From Fistulifera solaris (lineage: Eukaryota; Bacillariophyta; Bacillariophyceae; Naviculales; Stauroneidaceae): 64,000 bases of DNA. Shown in pieces: positions 38,233 through 49,303 of the stretch; the first letter of the stretch is position 1; each line of letters starts with the position of its first letter. The position numbers were made by a program, and so were the translations under genes. The stretch is from NCBI GenBank assembly GCA_030295235.1, contig AP026164.1, forward strand, positions 496,001 through 560,000, read 5' to 3'. The notes under the pieces are model-generated. The model made no database searches and had not been told where the DNA came from. It saw only the letters and a list, made by a program, of their open reading frames with translations.

Positions 38233-38854
38233 TGTCGACGCAACTTGAAATATATTGGCAACGTAACGAATTCATAATTCGACGATTTTCTTGACTGTAC
38301 AATGTCTTATGGTATGTATAAAGTATGCGTTGCTAGATATACGAAACGAAAAGCTCGTTGTATGGAAATCTGACTTTGTAAGTAAGCTTCGAGATGTATG
38401 CATTACTCCGAGCCAGGTAGTACCTCTATTACTCGTCCATCCTAGCTCGTCCATAGCAGTCCGTGACTTACGTTGTTCATCGTTCCTCGGACACGGATTC
38501 TTACTGTCGTCTGTATGTCACTCGGAGTTTCATCTGACGCCGCTCGACCGTCAACTTCCTCCCTCACTACATTTCTCGACAAAAATAGCCGCCATCTGAC
38601 TTGATCAACTACTCCGTATTGATTAACCAGACAATAATAATCACTACCTGTAGATTACATCCTCACAACATTCGTTCGCAGTGTAACCATCTTCAAACGT
38701 GTTAACGACATCGCTAGGGCTGCTTTAGTATAGGAATATTCTCGTCAGCGACGGCGCTCTGTTAGTGGACCTCAATAGTTTCCGAAATAAATAAGATCCG
38801 TCGACCGAGTTGCGGCCCTGATTTCTCTCGTGTTTTCATCTGTATCTTTAAAAA
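38233..38854. other. Intergenic, nothing recognised
   Basis: No credible ORF. A TACTCCGTAT motif lies near 38608. Confidence 0.5.
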
Positions 38855-39691
38855 ATGGTTCGCTGTTCACATCTTTCGCAGTCGATACATCGCTTCGCGC
38901 TAGCGAGACGAACCGCTGTTCACAATGTCGGATGGAACGCTTCTTCACGCAACCCACTAACACCGTCTTCGGATATTATCGCAAGAACACGACCTTTCTG
39001 TTCCATGTCTCGAATGATTCACTCCACATCGCTCCGGTGGGATGAAAGTAACGCGTCTACGGTAATACCCAACAATGAAGCACCCAAGGAATACTCGACG
39101 CCCGAGTTGACGCGCGATGCGGCCCTGCACAAAGCCGGCTTGGAGGATCCGGACTGTCCTTCGTGGCAGAATCCTTTGATTCACCAAAATCCTCCCAGTG
39201 ATCAAGTATTTAAAGAGGATTTTGCTAGTGAAGAGGCTTTCCAGGCGGCCGTGAATCCTGCGCCACCATTGGAAGACTCCTCGGGGGCTCCTCCGACACC
39301 CGAGTATTTGAATGCCTTGGCGGATGAAATTGTGAATTTGACTGTATTAGAAATGAACGAATTGGTGAATAAAATGGCAGAGCATTACGGCTTTAATGAA
39401 GGGATGCTGTCTCCCGACGATGTGGCTGCGGAGGATATGGGTGATGGTGAAGAAGAAACCGAAGCGCCAGTGGCAAAGACCGTGTTTGATGTCAAGTTGA
39501 CTGGTTTTGATGCGAGCTCCAAGATCAAAGTGATTAAAGAAGTTCGTGCGATTGCGGGCCTAGGTTTAAAAGAGGCGAAGGAATTTGTGGAAGGTGTCCC
39601 CGGTGTTCTAATGAAGGACTTGAAGCAAGACAAGGCCGATGAAATCAAGGCAAAGCTAGAAGCTGTCGGCGCGACCGTGGAAATTGCTTAA
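38855..39691 (+). CDS. Ribosomal protein bL12-like, organellar (copy 2, extended)
   Basis: 278 residues, well above the 120-130 of bacterial L12. An Arg/Ser leader (about residues 1-60) suggests mitochondrial import. A Pro/Glu/Asp-rich segment of about 90 residues has no counterpart in copy 1. Then come the N-terminal dimerisation helices (EIVNLTVLEMNELVNKM), an acidic hinge, and a full C-terminal domain ([20 protein letters not shown], ending GATVEIA). The NLTVLEMNEL pattern is closer to bacterial and mitochondrial L12 than copy 1, whose dimerisation region is diverged. The two may form a mixed stalk or serve different states; this is inference. Confidence 0.85.
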   Translation: MVRCSHLSQSIHRFALARRTAVHNVGWNASSRNPLTPSSDIIARTRPFCSMSRMIHSTSLRWDESNASTVIPNNEAPKEYSTPELTRDAALHKAGLEDPDCPSWQNPLIHQNPPSDQVFKEDFASEEAFQAAVNPAPPLEDSSGAPPTPEYLNALADEIVNLTVLEMNELVNKMAEHYGFNEGMLSPDDVAAEDMGDGEEETEAPVAKTVFDVKLTGFDASSKIKVIKEVRAIAGLGLKEAKEFVEGVPGVLMKDLKQDKADEIKAKLEAVGATVEIA

Positions 39692-39798
39692 TCAAACACT
39701 CTAAAGTACTATCAGTTAAACTCTAATGAATCCTATTAGCAATACTATAGTTACAGTTTCTGTACAATTTTAAAGCAGGTAAATATCAGGCGATTGCG

Positions 39799-41046
39799 CT
39801 AAAAAAGACCGACGGCGTATAGTGTGCTGACGATAGTGGCAATTCCACCACACAACAGGCACAAGCTATCGACGAAACGCACACCAAAAGATGCCTCTGA
39901 AGCCAATTGGAGATGCAATAGCGGCGGAAGACACAATCCCAGCACTCCCACGCAGGCACAGCCCACCAAGGCCAAGGCCTCGACAAAACTAGGTACTAGC
40001 AAAGCCATTCCCACCGCGATAGCGCCCATACTGCACCGGACGAAAAATATCTCTTGCCATGACCGTTCTTGTCGGGTAGGAAAGAGCTTACCTTCGACAA
40101 GTTCACTGCAAGGCACCAGTAGTAATGGCGCTGTGAGCAGTACGACGCCCGACATGGCGAGTCGCGTCAGTGTAGGTATCAAGCCATTGCCCAGTTCTTG
40201 CAAAAGTTCACCTTGAACATTGGGGAAAAGCGAATACAAGCCGAGTCCGAGAATAACGTAAAACGCAAACACGGCCGAAAGTGCGCGGGACGTCGCTTCG
40301 ACCATGCGATGAGGTTCTGTCATAGAATCACGTAGATTGTAAGTAAGTGGAACAACCCCGTACCCGATGACGACGATACCAAACCAATGACTCCATCCTT
40401 GACGAGAAACGGGCCACCAATGAAGTGGTGATAGTGACAACGGCTGTGGTTGTCGTATTGTTTGTTGTATGCCCACTAGAGCCACCAAGAGACAACTGGA
40501 AGCCAGAACGATTAATCCAAGAGCACTGGCGCGTGATAAGTCTCCCATGTCGTGCACAAGCGATAACAAAACCATGCCCAGACCCGCTACTAGACTCACC
40601 ACACCTCGATGATAGAAAGGCGTGTCGCTGAGAAAATCATCTATCGCCGCGACATAGGCCACAAGAACTCCCATGAAAAACACCAACAACAGCATTTCCA
40701 GGACCCATAGGCCTCGTTTCTCAAAGGCATACCACGTGACCGCTCCCAGTTGTGTGGTACCGATTGGAGGAGGCGTTGCCCTCGTTATTGTAACAGACAA
40801 TTCCCAACACCGACACAATCGTTCAACCGCATAGACATTCCACAAAGCAATTAGTGCCACACCCACCACATATAAAATAATCCCTCCTTCTTGACACGCA
40901 AACGGCAAGGCTAAACAGCCAGTACCCATGCAACTTTTCATGATATTTAGAATGGTTTCGTGGAGAGAAGCGTGTCCGTGTAGGGCGGTTGATTTGGGCA
41001 ACAACAAACAATCCGTTTCGGAGTAACACGTATCACTTGTTGACAT
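39799..41046 (-). CDS. Amino acid/auxin permease family (AAAP) transporter
   Basis: Membrane transporter of the SLC36/SLC38-like AAAP family, moving amino acids with protons or sodium. 415 residues, single exon. Ten to eleven hydrophobic segments. The first helix shows the family pattern ILNIMKSCMGTGCLALPFA, and helix 8 region has YGVVPLTYNLRDSM. A short polar N-terminus faces the cytosol. Substrate and membrane are not determinable. Confidence 0.82.
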   Translation of the reverse strand: MSTSDTCYSETDCLLLPKSTALHGHASLHETILNIMKSCMGTGCLALPFACQEGGIILYVVGVALIALWNVYAVERLCRCWELSVTITRATPPPIGTTQLGAVTWYAFEKRGLWVLEMLLLVFFMGVLVAYVAAIDDFLSDTPFYHRGVVSLVAGLGMVLLSLVHDMGDLSRASALGLIVLASSCLLVALVGIQQTIRQPQPLSLSPLHWWPVSRQGWSHWFGIVVIGYGVVPLTYNLRDSMTEPHRMVEATSRALSAVFAFYVILGLGLYSLFPNVQGELLQELGNGLIPTLTRLAMSGVVLLTAPLLLVPCSELVEGKLFPTRQERSWQEIFFVRCSMGAIAVGMALLVPSFVEALALVGCACVGVLGLCLPPLLHLQLASEASFGVRFVDSLCLLCGGIATIVSTLYAVGLF

Positions 41047-41742
41047 TCTCTTATGAATACTATACTCTAGGTAATCAAACTCGTAACATTCATCAAAGTT
41101 ATGTTATGTTCTCGTTTGCAGTCGGACGTCGCACCCGACAATTATTGATAAGGTCGAATTCAATCCGTTTTGTGTGCCATCTACATCGACAAAATTCCTA
41201 CGGCGCCTACGTGAATTGCACGTAGGATGTGCAGCATAGCAAGTAGCTATATTGGTTCAAGGTTTGATGGCATTTTGCAGTCAAGCAAATATTGTTGTTA
41301 TTGTATCTCTATTGACGGATTGATCGGATCGGACAGCAAGCTGTTTCAGCATCAAGACAACTTGCAGGGATACATATTTGAGCTAGAGAGCTTACTCAGC
41401 AAAGTGCCAGATAGGAATATTTGTGAGAAAATGAATACGAACAATGGAAAAATCAGTTGAATGTCAAAATGGCAATCTGACTTTAGGGAATTAGGAATAA
41501 GTATTAGGTATCGTTGTTTTTCTTATTACATAAAATAATAATGAACCTTTCCTTTTCTCGAGAAACCTCCCCATTTTTTCCTCGGGTTTACTATAGCTTA
41601 AAGTGTTGGCCGTATTTCACCATGACTGGTTCTTTATCCCTTAGTCACGAACAATGCAACGCGATGTTTCATTCATTTTTTTCTGTTTCCTCTTTCAACT
41701 AAACAAAAGCCGTTGATACACCATATCCTCCTTCATTTTTTA
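41047..41742. other. Intergenic, containing one interspersed repeat copy
   Basis: No gene. The repeat at 41114-41226 is listed separately. Confidence 0.5.
41114..41226 (-). repeat. Interspersed repeat, copy 1 (about 110 bp)
   Basis: On the minus strand it reads CCTACGTG...CACGTAGG at its left end (an imperfect terminal hairpin), then AGGAATTTT, GTAGATGGCACAC, TTGAATTCGACC and AATTGTCGGG. Most of its length aligns with 59992-60092 on the plus strand. Confidence 0.75.
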
Positions 41743-43449
41743 ATGTATCCAAAATGCTTTAAATGCTACTTATTGTCGCTAAAGACAGTGTTGTTGCTCG
41801 CGGCGGCTATCACGGGTGAAGCATTTACTTTACTGAAACGCACACATCGAAAATCGATTTTTCACACAGTTTCTAGGACGACGACTCGTTGCGGGGTCGT
41901 TCATAAAGATGCCTGGTCACTTCTATCAGAAGAATATCTTGCACAAGAAGATGATTTTATAAACAATTCGGAGCAAGTTCAGCTGATGATGGATCAGATG
42001 CAACTACCAGCTGAGTCTCCATGGTGGCAATGGATGAAGGCGACGCCATGTCCTCTAATTGTGAATTGGAGTCAATCGCTACGCTACGTATGCCGAGTCA
42101 TCGTTTTTCCTTCTGGAATGTCACTGACAAGTCCACTTCGTGAGCCAGAAGGCACCGTGGTTGTGACGAAACTATTGATGGGTGCTGTTTCGCAAGAAGA
42201 TTTAGTGGGAAAACGACAACAACACACGCGACAGAAAGAACTATCATCGAAGGAATCAGCAACTTGGACCACGCTTGGAGGAAAGGACCGCATGTATCAC
42301 GCGATGGACATGGGTACAGGTGTTCTATTCGAGGTATTACTTCTTCCTTCGTCGCCATCAGTACCAGCAACAATTTCGACTGGAGACAACATGTGTCTCA
42401 CTTCTGCTGATTGGCCTATTGAGCAACGACTGCACTTTCGGAGCTCAAGCACAAAAGAGTCGAAGGACGAAAAGGCTATCATACAACAAGTTGAAGCACA
42501 GACCGTTGCCTTCTCCATTCACACAGAATTCCAATCCGCACTTGGAGGCTTGCAACCACAAATCGACACCATCGTTCGGCGTGTCCTTGAGGGTCGTGTC
42601 CTACTCCGGTCGAATTCCTCCACGACACCAATGGAAGCGCGCAAATTAGCTTCTCTTGGACTAGTACCCGTACGAGGACTCTTACTCTACGGTCCGCCGG
42701 GCTGTGGAAAGACGGCATTGGCTCGAGAACTGGCTCGTGTCTTGCGCGCACGAGAACCCAAAATCGTAGCCGCACCCGAATTGTTGGATCGGTGGGTCGG
42801 CGGCAGTGAAAAGAAAGTTCGCGCGCTCTTTCAGGATGCCGAAGCCGAACTTGCTGCCTGTGGTGGGGATGCAACGAAAAGTGCATTGCACGTTATTGTC
42901 ATTGATGAAATTGATGCAGTCTTTCGGAAGCGCACTTCGTCCGAAGACAGCGGAGAATCCACGCGCTCGAGTGTCGTGAATCAAATTTTAACTAAATTAG
43001 ATGGGGTAAAGGCTATTCCGAACGTACTATTGATTGGAATGACGAATCGTAAAGAGCTCCTGGATGAAGCACTCTTGCGTCCGGGCCGTTTGGAAGTGCA
43101 GGTCGAAATACCCATGCCCAACCGGGAAGGCCGTCGTGAAATATTGGCCATTCACTTTGCAGCTTTACGAAAAAATCATCGATTGTGTCCACGGCTATGC
43201 GATGCGCTGGATGGAACACTGTCCGAGAACCAAAGGTTTTGGCGTAGAATCGAGAAGTCGACATTCGATCCGGCGTCGAATCAAGCCACGGGAGGATTTT
43301 CGGGGGCAGACCTGGCGGGCCTAGTGCGATGTGCTGCATCCATTGGATTGGCAAAAGCGCGGAACGCTGGGTCAGGCGTCAGCGGTCTTTTCATAACGTT
43401 AGACGATGTTCAACAGGCATTGGTTGAGATGAGAAAATCGAGAGTTTAA
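41743..43449 (+). CDS. NSF-like AAA ATPase (single AAA domain) with plastid-type leader
   Basis: The ATPase domain (about residues 260-568) resembles the D1 domain of NSF, which disassembles SNARE complexes. Walker A is GPPGCGKT, Walker B is VIVIDEIDAVF, and NSF-like blocks are ELLDRWVGGSEKKVRALF and LIGMTNRKELLDEALLRPGR. Only one AAA domain is present, against two in NSF; the N-terminal half does not obviously match the NSF N domain. The start at 41743 gives a hydrophobic stretch (LKTVLLLAAAITGEAF), a signal peptide with an ASAF-like end, then Arg/Lys/Ser/Thr-rich sequence. A plastid or endomembrane site is inferred. Single exon, 568 residues. Confidence 0.75.
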   Translation: MYPKCFKCYLLSLKTVLLLAAAITGEAFTLLKRTHRKSIFHTVSRTTTRCGVVHKDAWSLLSEEYLAQEDDFINNSEQVQLMMDQMQLPAESPWWQWMKATPCPLIVNWSQSLRYVCRVIVFPSGMSLTSPLREPEGTVVVTKLLMGAVSQEDLVGKRQQHTRQKELSSKESATWTTLGGKDRMYHAMDMGTGVLFEVLLLPSSPSVPATISTGDNMCLTSADWPIEQRLHFRSSSTKESKDEKAIIQQVEAQTVAFSIHTEFQSALGGLQPQIDTIVRRVLEGRVLLRSNSSTTPMEARKLASLGLVPVRGLLLYGPPGCGKTALARELARVLRAREPKIVAAPELLDRWVGGSEKKVRALFQDAEAELAACGGDATKSALHVIVIDEIDAVFRKRTSSEDSGESTRSSVVNQILTKLDGVKAIPNVLLIGMTNRKELLDEALLRPGRLEVQVEIPMPNREGRREILAIHFAALRKNHRLCPRLCDALDGTLSENQRFWRRIEKSTFDPASNQATGGFSGADLAGLVRCAASIGLAKARNAGSGVSGLFITLDDVQQALVEMRKSRV

Positions 43450-44318
43450 GGTTTGAGTGTAACTTTCGAGATCGTGTGATTTGAGTCAGAGAACCCAAGA
43501 CTAGAGCGATGCCCGGATTGATGGGGTGGATTGGTAGCGAAAGCATGCGCTGCAATTGCAACGTGATGACTCGTGATAGTAATGCCACAAAATGTTGCTG
43601 TGTGTTGTGTTTACGGCGTCAAAGGCACTCCAAAAGAAAGAGGGATTGCAACAGACTTGATAGTCAAGACTAGGAAACAAGCCCGAATCGTATGCAGCAA
43701 GCACACGAAGGAACATGATGATTTTTCAAGTGAATTAATCACGTCACTTCCCCTTCTGGAAGCTCAAATCGTCGAACGCTGTTTGAACAGTCGCCAAGAC
43801 CTGCTTGCCCCCAACGGAAACTCTTTTTCGTGTGCGCCTTTCCATTTATTGCGTTAAAACGGACACTTATACAACTACAAATACTCTCTGTCCTGCCTTG
43901 TGACTGTACAGCTCAGAAAGCGTTAAGAGCTACTAAACTGAACACCGTGAATTTGGCGGCTGACTAGGTTCCTACAGCGCGTTCATTGTTTCCGCTTGAG
44001 CATCGTTGGGTCCATAATACAAACAAGGTGCCCAAACTGTGACATTCAGCACACGCTCCGCCCATAGACCGTTAATAGATAGCTTCTTGAGACCGGTAAT
44101 AATGTCGTTTTCTTTGTAAAAAGTGTACCAGTAGCTCGATCATTCCCGAAAATACTACATCCCCGACTCATATAGAAACCAGTCCCGGAAGTGTTCGACC
44201 CGCCCCACTATTATTATTGCACGGTTTTGCGTTGCACTTTTGGTATTTTTGTCTGTTTTTTCATTGTGAGCAAAGAGGAAAAGGATGAAGCTTCAAACGA
44301 TCACCACAATCGAACAAG
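43450..44318. other. Intergenic, one weak ORF
   Basis: An ORF at 43573-43857 (94 residues, MIVMPQNVAVCCVYG) has no recognisable feature and may be chance. Nothing else is seen. Confidence 0.4.
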
Positions 44319-45530
44319 ATGGAATGTGAGAAACGGAAACGAAAGTATTGCGTAGCGCTGTATATTCGATACGTAGCAGCTTTCTTTCTTGTGTTCTTCT
44401 TCTCTCGACTGCTGCAACTTTGGCACTCGGTCGAGTCATCGTTCCCGAACGACCTTATCATTCAGTCATTATCACATTTACCTCCCAATATAACAACTCA
44501 TAATGAGAAAGCAGAACGAAACATAATCTTTGTACACGTAGGAAAAGCGGCAGGAGAGACCATCAAGAATATTCTCAAGGCTGGATGTCTCGCTCGGACA
44601 GCGAGAAGGCGGCAGGAAAAGTGTTTGGCCAGACTCCCGGACAGTCGTCTTTCGGAGCTCGGTAAGATTATTATGCGTTACAAATTCTCTTTCATGTATT
44701 TACGGTGCTAAGAGTTGGACTCACATATCACACAGTAAGCGCATACTTTCATTGCTTTGATGTTCCCCGACTCAAAAAGTTGAAGCCGACATCATTTCTT
44801 TTCAATGTACGACACCCTGTAGATCGGTAAGTCAGCCTCGGTCACTCATCCTAGCTGCTGTTTTGAAAAAGTTGGAAGCCTCATTTGTCTTGTTCTTCGC
44901 ATCAGTGCGCTTTCGTGGTACGGTTACATTCATCCAGATCATTGTAAACACATGGCAACGCCCGCCTGTAAGGCCAAGTGGCAGCTCAAAAATGAAGATA
45001 CATGGGTTCATCGTTTCTTCGACTGTTTTCCGACTGCGGAAGAATGGTTTCTACCGAAAACGTCACATTGTCGTGCAATCGCGCAACAAGCGTGGAAGGG
45101 ATCGTTAGATTATAGAGAGGTGCCTTTGGCCGCTCACATGATTGCCAATTATCAGCACTACGTCAACAACACAATACACGTATTACCCGATAGCGAGATA
45201 TTAGTGGTACGTACCACCGACTTGTGGCATGATTTGAAGGCACTCGACGAGTGGTTAGGCGGTACTGGACGCTTTGGTCGTGGGATCGAAGGAACAGCAG
45301 TTACGCATGGCAGTCATCGCTACGCGAATCCTGTCTTGAATGGAACCACTATGTTCGCCGCTTGTTGTGCGTTGCTCCCAGAGCTTAGTGTATATCGAGA
45401 TTTGCTGGCAAAAGCAGCCAATTTAGACCAAATAACGAAAGATTTAGAAAGGGAAGATGCCGTTAAACATTGCGGTTCAGAGTCATGGGAGGAACTTTGG
45501 GAAAGTTGTTCTCAACTGCATTCATCTTGA
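44319..45530 (+). CDS. Sulfotransferase-like type II membrane protein
   Basis: Exons 44319-44661, 44736-44826 and 44906-45530; 352 residues. A short basic N-terminus (MECEKRKRK) precedes one membrane helix (AAFFLVFFFSRLLQLW), as in Golgi sulfotransferases. VHVGKAAGETI matches the 5'-phosphosulfate loop for PAPS, and FNVRHPVDRALSWY with the joined exons matches the 3'-phosphate-binding region (R and S). The C-terminal part has HMIANYQHYV and ILVVRTTDLWHD. Probably sulfates glycans or glycoproteins in the secretory path; the acceptor is unknown. Splicing restores the RHP motif exactly across intron 2. Confidence 0.8.
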
Positions 45531-45676
45531 AGCGGGAATCAGCAGCAGTCACCACCATTGTATTTACTTTCGATTGCTACCACCTCTGTTCAAACTGTTT
45601 TCACCTTCTGTCAAGGACAATAACTAACTAGAACAAAATTTAATGGTAGAGGGATTTAGCAGATACCCTGCGAGTT

Positions 45677-48160
45677 TTATTCATGAACGCCTTCGACTGC
45701 GTTCGCAATAACGGCAAGCTCATCCTCCTCCATGGAGGGAGCACTGGATGCAAGGCTTGTTCTAGTCTCACTTTTCCTTTCTCCATTCGGTTCTTCCAAT
45801 ACAGCTTTGCGACTGAGTCGAATCTTTCCTTTCTCTACGCCCAAATATTTAACCGTTAACTCCTCGACTCCAAGACTTTTGATATATCCTTCACAATTTC
45901 TGATCCGATCACGTGCAAGTTCTGACACGTGAACAAGCCCCTCAAGCCCAGGTGTGGATCCGTCCTCGGACCCAGGTAATATTTCAACAAATACGCCGAA
46001 TGGATGGATTCCGGTAATTTTGCCAGTGTATGTTTCCCCTTCGACTGGGTCAGGCCCTGCGTACTTGGCTCTCTCTGTCTTGCCACCGCCACCGGCTCCT
46101 CCTTTGATCAGGTTCATCACGAACTCTTCGGCTTCTTTCATTTTCTGTGCATTGAAAGAAGAAACTTGAATTTTTCCGTCGTCTTTGACATCCATATTTG
46201 TTAGCTCAAAGTCTTCGATGATTGCTCGAATTTGTTTGCCACCAGGTCCAATGATCTTTCCCAATGATTCACTAGGTACTGTAAACGACATAATCTTCGG
46301 TACTGTAGGAGGAAGTTCGGCCCGTGGCGCTGAAAGAACCTTGTCCATTTCATCCAGAATATGAAGTCGACCCTGACGAGCCTGTTCAAGAGCGCGTTGC
46401 ATCGTCTCAAACGTCAGACCTTCACATTTGATATCTAATTGAAACGTTGTAACGCCATGTCTATCGCCAGCGACTTTAAAGTCCATGGTTCCTAGGGCGT
46501 CTTCTGTTCCAGTAATGTCAGACAAAATCAATGCGTTTTCATCAGACAAACCTCCTTTGTCGCCCAAAAGCATTCCCATGGCAATACCAGCCACTGGTTT
46601 TTTAATGGGCACGCCAGCATCCATCAAAGACAGACAACCTCCACAAACGCTTGCCATACTACTTGATCCGTGTGACTCGGTAATCAAAGATTCAACACGG
46701 ATTGTGTAAGGAAACTCTTCTTCGGATGGCAGAGTGGGAATGAGTGCCCTCTCTGCCAAATTACCGTGTCCAACTTCTCGTCGTCCCGGGGCTCCCACTC
46801 GTCCAGTCTCTCCAACGCTACTAGGTGGGAAACTGTACTGCAAATAGAAGCGTTTCTCTTCCAGACCATCCAATTTGTCGATTTTTTGACGCATTCCCGA
46901 GTCACCGAGCGTAGCAGTCGCGATTGCTTGTGTCTCTCCACGCGTAAACAATGCCGATCCGTGAACTCTCGGCAAGAAGCCGGCCTCAATGTCGATTCTC
47001 CGAACGGCACCAAGCTCACGTCCATCCGCTCGCATACCAGTAGTCTTGGCTCTTTCAAACATGCGGCGAGATAAGAGGTCTTTGAAAGCCATCTTGATGG
47101 CAATCGATTCATCTGGAAACTCTTCTTCGAGTGTTTCCACCACGTTTTTCTGCAAGGCTGACATCAATGCACCTTGTTCCTCCTTAGTGCCCAGCGTGGC
47201 GTACATTTCATCCACCTTGGCAGTGAACAGTTCGTCGACGCGCTGCTGCAATCCGTCCGGAGGAAGCTTGAGAGTCTCCAAATTCTTGGTGATCCCTACT
47301 GTCTCTCCAAACTCCTTGATACCCTTACAAAGAATCTGTATAGCATCATGCCCGTGCTGCACAGCTTTTAAAAATATTTCTTCTGGTAAAAAATCTGCTG
47401 CACCTTCAATCATAAGAATTGCATCCTGCGTTCCAGCCACGGTCAAGTGCAGTGCGGACTTTGCCATCTGCTCATTGGTCGGATTTAGCAAGAAACTTCC
47501 GTCTTCATCCATGCCTACTTGCACTGCTGCTACCGGCTTGAGCAGCGGTACGTCAGATAAATATAAAGCCGTCGCGCTGCTCACAATGGCAAGAGGATCG
47601 CACGATCGAATACCGTCATAAGAAAGGACCCACGAAAGGAGTTGCGTTTCGTGACGCCAGCCAGAAGCCACCAGAGGACGAATCGGCCGATCAATCAAAC
47701 GGCAAGTCAATATTTCATGTTCCGCGGCGCGGCCGTCTCGTTTATTGTATGATCCACTGGTGAGTCCGGCGGAACTGAATCGTTCCTGATGTTCCACCGA
47801 AAGCGGCAAAAGTCGATTTCGGCCTTTGGCTTTTCATCTCTGGCAGCTGTAGCATACAAAACAGAATCACCGCGGGTCAATGTGACAGCACCCGCTGCTT
47901 GGCGACCAATTTTTCCTGTTTCTATAACAATGGGTGGCATATCGGTGTCGGTGTCTTTGTCATTGAGCTTGTGGAAAATGATCTTGTGAACAGCTCCACC
48001 TTGTGGGCCGTCGTTCGTTGTTTCCAATCGAGTAGTATTCATCGGTAGCGCCGTTTGTTGCGGATAGAGATGTCGGTATTCTCAGGTACGACTGTCGATG
48101 GAGTGGCGAGAAAGCCACCGCGGAGACAAACACGTAACTTGAAATCAGGAGCAGCCGCAT
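45677..48160 (-). CDS. PNP: Polyribonucleotide nucleotidyltransferase (PNPase), plastid-type leader
   Basis: Phosphorolytic 3'-5' exoribonuclease. Two RNase PH domains, the linking helical domain, a KH domain (GKIIGPGGKQIR) and an S1 domain (GKITGIHPFGVFVEI) are in the usual order. The second core keeps LSDITGTEDALGTMDFKVAG with its catalytic acids. The N-terminus from the ATG at 48160 is MRLLLISSYVFVSAVAFSPL, a signal peptide with an ASAF-like end, pointing to the plastid. The frame breaks at T3 48054-48056 (one base too many) and A4 47808-47811 (one too few). Correcting both gives 827 residues. It probably matures and degrades plastid RNA. Confidence 0.9.
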
Positions 48161-49303
48161 TCTTGTGAAATAGGTGAAGAGGGTAAACGATCGGAATGAA
48201 ACCGACAAACAAGGAGATCAGTTGCGAAAAGTTCTAGCACCGAAAATAAAAGGCCTTTATCCCAGTTGTTTCCAGTTAAGCCAAAAGATGAAATAAAAGC
48301 ATCGTATGACGAGTGACGAGCACTCGGCACTTTCTTCTCTGACTTGAGTGTGCAAACGGGTGTGACTACCAGGTATGTTTTTGTTGACGTTTTTCTTCAA
48401 GGGGAGGGGACGTGTGGAAGAGGAAATCAAAAGTCTGCTGTCCACCACGTATGCACGAGATGCCGGGACTGCAGTTGAGTCAAGTCAGTGCTTTAGACTT
48501 TATCATATAGTGCCCCTACCGGAATCGAAACGGGTTTTACATATAATTCTATTCGACAAGAAAGCTATATGATTGCAAACACCACCATGAACGCTACTCG
48601 CCAAAATGTGTTTCTTCCTTTTTCTATCTGTGCCTCTCTTAATTGACGTTTGTCGTGGTTTTCGAGAACCATAGTGAATCTAGCATTCGGCTTTTCAGCG
48701 TAAATAGCCGAGAGAGTTGTTGCGTTTCAAAGGAGTTGGATGATTGTAAGGTTAAAGATCATCAACAAAAATTGTGTATTTTTCCGAAGCTTTGTATACA
48801 ATTGATTTTAATTGTACTTAACTTCTGTTTACTTTCCAGAAATCTGGACACAGTGACTTTCCAGTTACAGAAATTCTGCGTATGTTCCAGAAATTTTTGA
48901 CACGGTGTTTTTAGTCAGCAAAGAAACCTAGTGAATTTTATACCCTACTTGTAATTTGCTAAGAAGTTCTTGATACAGTGATTTTGATCATATCGAAATT
49001 CCATGTACAACTACTTCCAGAAACAGAAATTCTGAAGACGATTTTCCTGATCAAACAGAAATTCTTTGTTGGTTTACAGACTCCGGACACAGGTGATTTT
49101 ATCATACAGATATTCTGTTTATGTTCCAGAAAGTCTGGATACGGTGTGTCGTGTTTCGTTTTGGATCCCACCCCTGTATTCATTATCCATACATCAAACG
49201 AAATGATATGTTTACTAATCAATCAATACCACCGAAAAAGGTGAAAATCGCTTTTACGCTTCATGCAAAAGATGCATCTATCACAGAAATGAGAGAAAAA
49301 TCT
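48161..49303. other. Intergenic, with a degenerate repeat tract
   Basis: No gene recognised. The repeat tract at 48830-49150 is listed separately. Confidence 0.5.
48830..49150. repeat. Degenerate relative of the 52-bp palindromic array
   Basis: Scattered CCAGAAATCTGGACAC, CAGAAATTCTG, TATGTTCCAGAAA (twice, 48881 and 49110 region) and CATACAGATATTCTG motifs. They match both halves of the array unit at 4441-5145 but spacing is irregular and arms are mutated. Confidence 0.65.
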
